This document shows, piece by piece, positions 8,549 through 14,864 of a DNA stretch of 64,000 nt. Under the pieces are notes generated by a model. That model saw only the letters and a program-made list of their open reading frames with translations. It had not been told where the DNA came from and made no database searches. Source of the stretch: VRUE01 sp035318745. Its GTDB lineage: Bacteria; Actinomycetota; Thermoleophilia; Solirubrobacterales; 70-9. A program made the position numbers and the translations under genes. The stretch covers positions 1 to 64,000 of the forward strand of contig DATHEA010000039.1 of assembly GCA_035318745.1 (NCBI GenBank). The letters run 5' to 3'. Position 1 is the stretch's first letter; every line of letters begins with the position of its first letter.

Positions 8549-9000
8549 GACAGAAGCCGCCGCATCCTCGGCCCCAGGGGCGTGAAGTCGTTCTCGCGGT
8601 AGAAGCGTTCGGTGGCGCCAAGCCCGGCGAAGCCTTTCTGCGGCAGGCCGACCTCCAGCCGCGGCACGCCGGCATCGGCCGCCCGCCTGACCAGGGCGAG
8701 GACCAGTTCGCGGCCGAGCGCCCTGCTGCGCCAGTCGGGGTGGACCCAGAGGTCCTGGATCGTGCCGTAGCGCCCCGGCACGTGGATCGCGTACTGCCAG
8801 CTCGCGGCGAGGATGCCGACGATCGCCCCGTCGTGCTCGGCAACGAGCAGGGCGCCGGCGTCCTCGTCGGCGACCAGCGTCCGCACCCCCTCCTCGAGCG
8901 CCGTGGTCGCGGGTCGCTCGCCACCGAGCTCGATCAGCAGCGCTTCGACCGCGCTCGCCACCGCCGGCGCATCGTCGGCCGTCGCCGCCCGCACGCTCAT
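8545..9000 (-). CDS. GNAT-family N-acetyltransferase
   Basis: A 151-aa single-domain GNAT. The acetyl-CoA segment is IQDLWVHPDWRSRALGRELV, a conventional motif A with R-x-x-x-x-G shortened to RSRALGREL, followed by VGLPQKGFAGLGATERFYRENDF, the usual final strand and helix. It would transfer an acyl group to an amine of a small molecule. The ATG at 9000 overlaps the synthase stop and its own stop overlaps the deacetylase-fold gene, tying it to the operon. Self-protection by N-acetylation, or acyl transfer in assembly, are both possible. An aminoacyl-tRNA-dependent transferase role is conceivable because of the tRNA and synthetase upstream, but motif A argues for acyl-CoA. Confidence 0.85.
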   Translation of the reverse strand: MSVRAATADDAPAVASAVEALLIELGGERPATTALEEGVRTLVADEDAGALLVAEHDGAIVGILAASWQYAIHVPGRYGTIQDLWVHPDWRSRALGRELVLALVRRAADAGVPRLEVGLPQKGFAGLGATERFYRENDFTPLGPRMRRLLS

Positions 9001-11153
9001 AGCGCCCCGGCGGCCTCCGCCTGTGGCTCGAGCTCCACCGACCAGGCCTCCGGCGCGGCGCTGCCCGTGACCGCCTCGGCGATCGTCGCCATCGGCGCCC
9101 TTGCCTTGAGCAGGATCTCGTCGAACTCGTCCTCGGGGTCGGACTGCATGACGATCGCGCCGCCGGCCCCGATCGTCGTCCGGCCGGGTCGCATCACGAT
9201 CGTGCGGATGACGATGCTGAGGTCCATCGCGCCGTCGACCCCGAACCAGCCGATCGCCCCCGAGTAGACGCCGCGCGCCTCGTCCTCGAGGTCGTCGATG
9301 ATCTCCATCGTGCGCTCCTTGGGCGCGCCGGTCATCGAGCCGCCCGGGAAGCAGGCGCGGGCGCACTCCGCCGTGCTGCGGTTCGGGTCGAGCACGCCGC
9401 TCACCGTGGAGATCAGCTGGTGCACCGTGGCGTAGTCCTCGACGATCATCAGCTCGGGGACGCCGACGCTGCCGACTTCGCAGACCCGACCGAGGTCGTT
9501 GCGCAGCAGGTCGACGATCATCAGGTGCTCGGCGTAGGTCTTCTCGTCTTCGGTCAGCTCGGCGCGCAGCGCCTCGTCGCGCTCGAGGTCCCCGGAGCGC
9601 GACGTAGTGCCCTTGATCGGACGCGCCTCGACCCGGCGCTCGCGGTCGACCGAGAGGAAGCGCTCGGGCGAGGAGCTGACGACCGCCATCTCGCCGAGCT
9701 TCAGGTAGGCGGCGAAGGGGGATGGGTTGCGTCGCCGCAGCAGCCGGTAGAGGTCGAAGGGATCGGGGCCGGCGTCGGTCGAGATCTGGTCGGTTAGGCA
9801 GACCTCATAGGACTCGCCGGCGGCGAGCTCGGCCTGGCTGCGTTCGATGTCGGCCAGGTACTGCTCGCGCCCGCGACCGCAGCGGAAGCTGACGTGGGAA
9901 TCGCCGGCGCCCTCGCTGAGGGCGAGCGGCGTCGCCGGCTCGGGCGGGTCGGCGATGATCTCGCGCACCGCCTCCTCGGCCTCCTCGAGCCAGATCTCGG
10001 CTTCCGCCTCGTCGCCATGGCAGAGCGCGACAACATGCGTCCGTCTACGCACGTGGTCAACGGCGACGAGGCGGTTGGCGAGCATCATCACTGCATCGGG
10101 CATGTCGGACCGATGCACGTTTGGCGAGCCGCAGTCCGCCTTCAGCTCGTAGCCGAGATAGCCGACGAAGCCGCCCATCAGTCCGGGCGGCAGGTCGGCT
10201 GGGGGTGGCTCGATCGCGTGCCCTGCGAGCCCGCGGTCGAGCAAGTCGAAGATCGAGGCGCGCTCGCTGGTCGCACCGTCGGCGCCGTGCCGGGTCGCGG
10301 ACCCGGACTCGACGTCGTATTCGAGCACGCAGCGGCCGGGGCCGGCGCTGGTGCCAAGGAAGGAGCGCTGGGCGAGCCGCGTCGGCGCGTCGGCGCTGTC
10401 GAGCCAGAAGGCGTGCTCGGCATCGCCGAAGAGGCGTTCGAAGAGCGCCTCGGTCGAGGGTTCGCCGGGAATCGAGTGCAGCCGCAGCTCGCTCTCGCCG
10501 CTGCTGCGGACGCGCCGCGCGACGCTGCGCGAGGGTGGCTGCAAGGGCCGCTTGGCGCCGCGCCAGCGCGGCGAGCGCTGCCGGCGGGCGAGCTCGTAGA
10601 AGTTCTCGACCAGCCTGGCGCCGTGCTCGGTGGCAATCGACTCTGGATGGAACTGGACGCCCCACATCGGCCGGCGGCGGTGTTCGATCCCCATCACGAC
10701 GCCGTCGTCGGCCCAGGCGGAGACGTTGCCGTCCGGGCCCATGTCGGTGATCGCCAGCGAGTGGTAGCGGACGACGGGGAAGTCCTGGGGGATGCCGGCG
10801 AAGAGCCCGTCCTCGGAGTGGTGGATGCGGCTGAGCCGCCCGTGCATCGCCTCCGGCGCGCTCGAGACCTTGCCGGCGAGCATCTGGCCGAGCCCCTGGT
10901 GGCCGAGGCAGATGCCCAGCACCGGGATCTCGCTGTAGCGGAGGATGTCGTTGCAGACGCAGAAGTCGTGCCAGCGCTGCGGGTTGCCTGGACCGGGGGA
11001 GAGGACGATCGCGTCGAAGTCCCAGCGCGAGAGCGCCCGCCAGGAGACGGCGTCGTTGTCGACGACGATCGGCTCCTCGCCGCTGACCCCGGCCAGCAGG
11101 TGGAAGACGTTGTAGGTGTAGGAGTCGTGGTTGTCGACGAGCAGGGTCCTCAT
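8997..11153 (-). CDS. pabAB: Fused aminodeoxychorismate synthase (PabA-PabB)
   Basis: A 718-aa fusion that makes 4-amino-4-deoxychorismate from chorismate and glutamine. Residues 1 to about 190 form the glutaminase: SPGPG, nucleophile Cys82 in GICLGHQ, and the HPES histidine/glutamate. After a basic linker the chorismate-binding domain runs to the end. It contains the RPIKGT motif, whose lysine marks aminodeoxychorismate rather than anthranilate synthases (PIAGT), and GGSMTGAPK. The glutaminase-first order also fits PabAB/PapA, not TrpEG or PhzE. In folate synthesis a PabC lyase would be expected nearby; instead a PapB-like mutase is present, pointing to a secondary pathway. It overlaps both neighbours by 4 nt. 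Confidence 0.93.
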   Translation of the reverse strand: MRTLLVDNHDSYTYNVFHLLAGVSGEEPIVVDNDAVSWRALSRWDFDAIVLSPGPGNPQRWHDFCVCNDILRYSEIPVLGICLGHQGLGQMLAGKVSSAPEAMHGRLSRIHHSEDGLFAGIPQDFPVVRYHSLAITDMGPDGNVSAWADDGVVMGIEHRRRPMWGVQFHPESIATEHGARLVENFYELARRQRSPRWRGAKRPLQPPSRSVARRVRSSGESELRLHSIPGEPSTEALFERLFGDAEHAFWLDSADAPTRLAQRSFLGTSAGPGRCVLEYDVESGSATRHGADGATSERASIFDLLDRGLAGHAIEPPPADLPPGLMGGFVGYLGYELKADCGSPNVHRSDMPDAVMMLANRLVAVDHVRRRTHVVALCHGDEAEAEIWLEEAEEAVREIIADPPEPATPLALSEGAGDSHVSFRCGRGREQYLADIERSQAELAAGESYEVCLTDQISTDAGPDPFDLYRLLRRRNPSPFAAYLKLGEMAVVSSSPERFLSVDRERRVEARPIKGTTSRSGDLERDEALRAELTEDEKTYAEHLMIVDLLRNDLGRVCEVGSVGVPELMIVEDYATVHQLISTVSGVLDPNRSTAECARACFPGGSMTGAPKERTMEIIDDLEDEARGVYSGAIGWFGVDGAMDLSIVIRTIVMRPGRTTIGAGGAIVMQSDPEDEFDEILLKARAPMATIAEAVTGSAAPEAWSVELEPQAEAAGAL

Positions 11154-12817
11154 GCCGGTGCCTCCAACCCGAGGCCCCGGGCGGCCCGATCGAGGGTCGA
11201 GTTGACGACGCGCTGCACGTGCGGCGCCCGCTTTTCTTCGAGCTGCCAGCGGGCGAGGTGCGACGCGTAACGGGCCAGCGGCGCGACCTCGAGGCTCTGC
11301 GCGACCCGCCCCAGCAAGCGCCCGTAGGTCTCGGCCTGGACGACGGCGAAGCGGTAGTCGGGGTCGAGCTCGGGCGCGTCGGTGGGGGCCGCGCTGTTGC
11401 CGTTGCGCGAGCGGGCCCTGACCAGGTCCCAGCCGAGCGCCTTGTCGTCGGTGAGCAGCTTCTCCGGCTCGAAGTCGACCCGCTTGGTCGCCGTGTGCAG
11501 GAGGAAGTAGCCGAGCGCGACCTGCGAGGCGACCTTCTCGGGAGAGGGATGGCCGCGCCTCACCGCGTCCCGCGCCGCGTCGCCCTCGATCTGCTCGTCG
11601 ATCCACTCGACCAGATGGTCGATCAGCAGCGCGTCCTTCTTGCTCGAGGCGATCTTCTCGCGTTCGCGCGCGACCATGCCGTGGAAGATGTCGTGGTAGG
11701 GGTGGAAGCCGTTGCCGCTGTCGGTGTGGACGAGCTCGGCCATCAGCTGGCGGCGGCAGGTGACGTGCGCGAACCACTCCTGGCCGCATACCTGGACCGA
11801 GGTCGTGCCGTCGAGGCCGGTATCGGCCAGCCAGTAGGCGAGGGCGCGCATGTGCTGGGTCGGCACGCCGTCGGAGCGCACCAGCGGCATTTCCTCCAGC
11901 TCCTCGCGGCCGGTCATGTAGATCACCGTGCCGTCGACCCGCTTCTCCAAGGTCCCCTCCTGCAGCCCGAGCTCGGTCAGCTCGACCACCTCGGGCAGGA
12001 AGTCGGACTCGAAGAAGACGCGGTCGAAGTGGATGCCGAGCCGGGCCAGCGTCTTGCGCTGACCGGAGATCACCCAGGCACGCGTCTGCGACCATAGTTC
12101 GAGCGCCGTCTGATCGCCGTTCAGCACCCGCTGCAGCAGCTCGTCGGCGCTGTCGTCCTGCACGTCGACCTCGCGCGTCAACGAGTCGGCCGGGTGGTCG
12201 GCGGCGAGCCCGAGCGAGGCCCCGTTCTTGACGTAGTCGGCGTAGCAGTAGCCGACGAAGTGGTCTGACTTGACGCCGTTCTCCGCCGACCCCTGCGGGT
12301 ACTTGCCGCTGCGCACGACCCCCGCCATCGCCTCGCCCATGCTGCGGCCGACGTCGCAGATGATGCTGCGCCGCTCGATCTCGCCACCGGCCTCGCCGAG
12401 GGCGTTGCCGAGCGCATTGCCGAGCGCCAGGTTGCGCAGATGGCCGATGTGCAGCGCCTTGGTCGAGTTGGCGTCCCAGAAGTTGAGCGCGAAGCGCCTG
12501 CCGGCGGCGACGTCGCCGCACCCGGCCACCGCCTCCTCTCCCTGCTCCAGCGCGGTCCCCCGCCGATCGACCCAGCCGTCGTCGAGGCGCAGCCAGACCT
12601 GACTGCCGTCGGATTCGACCGCCTCGACCCAGGGCAGTCCCTCGATCCTCTCCAGATCGTCGCGCGCCGCGCGATCCTCCTGCCAGTCCGGCGAGCGCGG
12701 CACCAGCATCAGGTCGAAGCGCTGGTGTGGCCGGTAGGGCGCCCGCAGGGCCCAGTGCGACTGGGTGTCAGCCCCGCCTCCCGCTTCGTCGAAGTAGTCG
12801 AAGAGATTGATGTCCAT
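11150..12817 (-). CDS. Arginyl-tRNA-synthetase-like protein
   Basis: A 555-aa class I synthetase most like ArgRS. The HIGH signature is HIGHLRNLALGNALG at about residue 140; a FESDFLPEV segment and an RSDGVPTQHMRALAYWLA block correspond to ArgRS substrate and ATP regions. The second signature is degenerate (KIASSKK where KMSKS is expected), although ArgRS enzymes often deviate there. A C-terminal helical DALR-like anticodon domain ends with a short tail. The N-terminus is not a typical ArgRS start. The ATG lies 23 nt after the 3' end of a tRNA-Thr gene, and the gene leads the biosynthetic operon. It may charge tRNA for a pathway step, activate an amino acid directly, or be the genome's ordinary ArgRS. 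Confidence 0.85.
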   Translation of the reverse strand: MDINLFDYFDEAGGGADTQSHWALRAPYRPHQRFDLMLVPRSPDWQEDRAARDDLERIEGLPWVEAVESDGSQVWLRLDDGWVDRRGTALEQGEEAVAGCGDVAAGRRFALNFWDANSTKALHIGHLRNLALGNALGNALGEAGGEIERRSIICDVGRSMGEAMAGVVRSGKYPQGSAENGVKSDHFVGYCYADYVKNGASLGLAADHPADSLTREVDVQDDSADELLQRVLNGDQTALELWSQTRAWVISGQRKTLARLGIHFDRVFFESDFLPEVVELTELGLQEGTLEKRVDGTVIYMTGREELEEMPLVRSDGVPTQHMRALAYWLADTGLDGTTSVQVCGQEWFAHVTCRRQLMAELVHTDSGNGFHPYHDIFHGMVAREREKIASSKKDALLIDHLVEWIDEQIEGDAARDAVRRGHPSPEKVASQVALGYFLLHTATKRVDFEPEKLLTDDKALGWDLVRARSRNGNSAAPTDAPELDPDYRFAVVQAETYGRLLGRVAQSLEVAPLARYASHLARWQLEEKRAPHVQRVVNSTLDRAARGLGLEAPA

Positions 12818-12840
12818 AGTCCCGGCGAACCCATTGCCGA

Positions 12841-12913
12841 TGCACCAGCCGGGGCTCGAACCCGGATCCTCGGCTTACAAACCCGATCCTCTAACCGATT
12901 GAGGTACTGGTGC
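12841..12913 (-). tRNA. tRNA-Thr (anticodon TGT) with an odd anticodon stem
   Basis: A 73-nt cloverleaf reading leftwards: acceptor GCACCAG/CTGGTGC, D-stem CCTC/GAGG with a GG-containing loop, anticodon loop TTTGTAA (anticodon TGT, reads ACA), 4-nt variable loop, T-stem CCGGG/CCCGG with loop TTCGAGC, discriminator A. The G1-C72 and C2-G71 pairs fit threonine identity. The anticodon stem TCGGG/GCCGA ends in a G-G opposition at the loop-closing pair (31-39), where a normal pair is expected. CCA is not encoded. The gene starts about one nucleotide after the predicted transcription start and its 3' end is 23 nt before the synthetase-like gene. Confidence 0.9.
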
Positions 12914-12920
12914 GTATTTG

Positions 12921-12948
12921 TTTATCGAACAGTTGAGGAACTATTCAA
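12921..12948 (-). promoter_or_regulatory. Promoter of the tRNA and biosynthetic operon
   Basis: Leftwards: TTGAAT (12948-12943), 16-nt spacer, GATAAA (12926-12921) in an AT-rich patch that stands out from the surrounding GC-rich DNA. The expected start point is at 12914-12915, immediately before the tRNA 5' end. No second promoter is apparent in the 23 nt between the tRNA and the synthetase-like gene, so one transcript probably carries both. Confidence 0.55.
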
Positions 12949-13052
12949 TAATTTTGGAGTGTAACAACGGAACGCGACTCGTGTCCATTTGGCAAAACGG
13001 ATCGCGCTTCTCGCCCGTCTAGTCGGGTGGAGGGACTTTGCGGTCGCGGGGC

Positions 13053-13274
13053 CTAAGCGACTTCGTAGAGGGGGTCGTCGGAGTCCGGACCCGACCCCTC
13101 GACGTACTGGATGCAACGCGAGCGGCAGAGGGCGCGGCAGTGGTAGGCGACCTCCGCATAGGGGGCGCCGGCAGCCTCAACCAGATGGGAGCGGGCTGCA
13201 GGCCCCGACTTCAGGAGCTCGAGGATCCGCGCTCTGGTCGGATGCCAGAGTGCTCTCATCTCTTGAGTTGGCAC
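13053..13274 (-). CDS. Small winged-helix (ArsR-like) regulator
   Basis: A 73-aa DNA-binding protein consisting of little more than a winged helix: RALWHPTRARILELL (helix 1), SHLVEAAGAPYAEVAYHCRAL (helix-turn-helix) and a short wing ending near DDPLYEVA. It has no obvious ligand domain. GTG at 13274 is chosen because AGAGGAG lies 5 nt upstream; the long open frame above it is antisense to the epimerase gene. It lies between the tRNA-led operon and the divergent epimerase gene and could regulate either. Cys residues in the CRALCRSRC stretch might sense redox or metal, which is speculation. Confidence 0.8.
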   Translation of the reverse strand: MPTQEMRALWHPTRARILELLKSGPAARSHLVEAAGAPYAEVAYHCRALCRSRCIQYVEGSGPDSDDPLYEVA

Positions 13275-13418
13275 GAGTTCTCCTCTTTGTACTGAATGTA
13301 ATAGATGGAATTGCTCGATCAGACATCTTTGCTTAATCGTGCCAACTTTGCATGACAAAGTAGACATCTGACACGCGCTGGAGACATTTGTTGTCGCAGT
13401 TTCGGGAGAATTGATCGC

Positions 13419-14417
13419 ATGCTGACCGTTGCAGTCACCGGCCCGACCGGCGAGATCGGCAAGTCGTTCATCTCCGCCCTGGAGCGCGCTCCCGAGGTGG
13501 AGCGGGTGATCGGCATGGCGCGACGACCCTTCGACCTCGGTGCGCAGGGCTGGGAGAAGACCGAATACCGGCGCGGGGACATCCTCGACCGCGAGGCGGT
13601 CGAGGCACTGGTCGCCGAGGCCGACGTCGTCGTCCACCTCGCCTTCGTCATCGTCGCCGGCCGCGGCGAGAGCCGGGAGATCAACCTGACCGGCTCGCGC
13701 AACGTCTTCGAGGCCACGGCTGCGGCCGGCGCCAAGCGCCTCGTCTACACCTCCTCGGTCGCGGCTTACGGCTTCCATCGCAGTCTGCCCTCGCTGCTGA
13801 CCGAGGATGAGCCGGTGCGCGGCACCGCCCGCCATCCCTACTCCGCCGACAAGGCGGAGGTCGAGGCGGAGCTGAGCGCGGCGCTGGAGGGCTCGGCCAC
13901 CGACGCCTACGTCTTCCGCCCCTGCATCGTCGCCGGGCCGCAGGCACCGCTGCTGCTGGAGCTGGTGCCGTTGTTGAGCGTCGGGCAGAGGCTGCCCGGC
14001 CCGGTTCGCTGGGCGCTCGGCAAGGCGCCCTCGCTGCGTCCGGTGCTGCCAGACCCCGGCGTGCCCTTCCAGCTCGTCCACCACGACGACGTCGCCGCCG
14101 CGCTCTGCGCCGCGGCAATCGGCCACGGCGAGCCGGGCACCTACAACCTCGCCGGCCCGGGCGAGCTGACCGTCTCCGACCTCGCCGAGGAGCTCGGCTG
14201 GCACTCGGTGCCGGCGCCGCAGCTCGCGGTCGGCGTCGCCGCCGAGGCGGTGGCGCCCTTCCTGCCCTTCCTCCCGGCCGAGGCGGCCTGGATCGAGACC
14301 GTGCGCCGTCCGGTCCTGATGGACACCTCGCGGGCGCGCCGCAAGCTGCACTGGATGCCGCACCACGACGCTCGCGAGACGCTGCGCGAAACGATCGCCG
14401 CGGTGCGGGCTGGCTGA
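13419..14417 (+). CDS. NAD-dependent epimerase/dehydratase family protein
   Basis: A 332-aa extended short-chain dehydrogenase-like protein. The Rossmann motif is VTGPTGEIGKSF at the N-terminus (the usual TGxxGxxG as TGPTGEIG), followed by the DVVVHLAF strand. The catalytic SSVAAYG and a later YSADK (YxxxK) give the Ser-Tyr-Lys set, so an active NAD(P)-dependent oxidoreductase or epimerase is likely. The C-terminal half carries YNLAGPGELTVSDLA, usual for sugar-nucleotide or hopanoid-type relatives. The substrate is unknown. A GGGAGA at 13404-13409 precedes the ATG. The divergent 144-bp region shared with the small regulator contains repeated AGACAT words. Confidence 0.85.
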   Translation: MLTVAVTGPTGEIGKSFISALERAPEVERVIGMARRPFDLGAQGWEKTEYRRGDILDREAVEALVAEADVVVHLAFVIVAGRGESREINLTGSRNVFEATAAAGAKRLVYTSSVAAYGFHRSLPSLLTEDEPVRGTARHPYSADKAEVEAELSAALEGSATDAYVFRPCIVAGPQAPLLLELVPLLSVGQRLPGPVRWALGKAPSLRPVLPDPGVPFQLVHHDDVAAALCAAAIGHGEPGTYNLAGPGELTVSDLAEELGWHSVPAPQLAVGVAAEAVAPFLPFLPAEAAWIETVRRPVLMDTSRARRKLHWMPHHDARETLRETIAAVRAG

Positions 14418-14454
14418 ATCGCGACTAGATGGCTGATTCCACGGTCCCCCGGGC

Positions 14455-14603
14455 GAGGGAGGCTGGCCGTCCTGCAGTCGAATTGGCACACCACGCGCAA
14501 AGCGCGTGGTGTGGAACGGAGAGCGCGGCCTGCGGCCGCGCGAAAACCGGATTGCATTTCCGCCGCTTCGCGACATTCGCCTGCAGGACGGCCAGCCTTC
14601 CTC
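14455..14603. repeat. Structured palindromic element, copy A
   Basis: A 149-nt element in the gap after the epimerase gene. Outer arms 14455-14477 and 14581-14603 are inverted repeats (23 nt, one mismatch), and the stem continues inward as CGAAT/ATTCG after one mismatch. Inside are a 12-bp hairpin with AAA loop (14487-14513), an 8-bp GC hairpin with TGC loop (14523-14541), and an unpaired box (14545-14578). That 34-nt box is identical in copy B, in inverted orientation. The stems differ in sequence between copies but keep the same layout. Confidence 0.8.
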
Positions 14604-14707
14604 CTAGGCGATCATCGGCGCGGCGCAGGCTACGCGGCGATCTCAGGGCTCTCAAAGCTCATGAGACCCTGGGGCTGAGCAGCTCTCGAGGCTCTGGTGG
14701 CGCTTGA

Positions 14708-14851
14708 CGGGATGGCGGGTGCGCCTCCGCGGGAATGTCGCGAAGCGGCGGAAATGCAATCCGGTTCCTGCGCGGCGAAGCCGCGCACCAGATTCACCCC
14801 AGCGCGCAGCGCTGGGGTGTCAATTCCCGCGGAGGTGCACCCGCAATCCCG
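14708..14851. repeat. Structured palindromic element, copy B
   Basis: The 144-nt inverted counterpart of copy A. Outer arms 14708-14736 and 14823-14851 pair over 29 nt with two mismatches (one would be a G-U in RNA). The 34-nt conserved box is at 14733-14766. A 7-bp hairpin with GAA loop (14770-14786) and an 11-bp hairpin with GCA loop (14795-14819) occupy the same places as in copy A but have different base pairs. It ends 13 nt before the stop codon of the oxidoreductase gene on the minus strand. Confidence 0.8.
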
Positions 14852-14864
14852 TTTACCCCACCCT

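Noticed and set aside
8545..9000. Aminoacyl-tRNA transferase identity for the GNAT gene
   Set aside because: The protein is a short single GNAT domain with a normal acyl-CoA motif, not the double-GNAT Fem/Arg-tRNA transferase type. I only mention the possibility in its entry.
9894..11270. A long open frame on the plus strand, antisense to the aminodeoxychorismate synthase
   Set aside because: It has no family resemblance and low-complexity Arg/Ala composition. The opposite strand encodes an unmistakable enzyme; GC-rich genes often leave the antisense frame open.
4577..12913. Possible integrated mobile element using the tRNA as an attachment site
   Set aside because: No integrase or relaxase is present and I see no repeated copy of the tRNA 3' end on the far side; the tRNA has its own promoter and leads the operon. 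Kept as an alternative explanation only.
13278..14576. A long minus-strand open frame, continuing above the small regulator
   Set aside because: It is antisense to the epimerase, whose motifs are clear; only the last 73 codons, after a good ribosome site, are coding.
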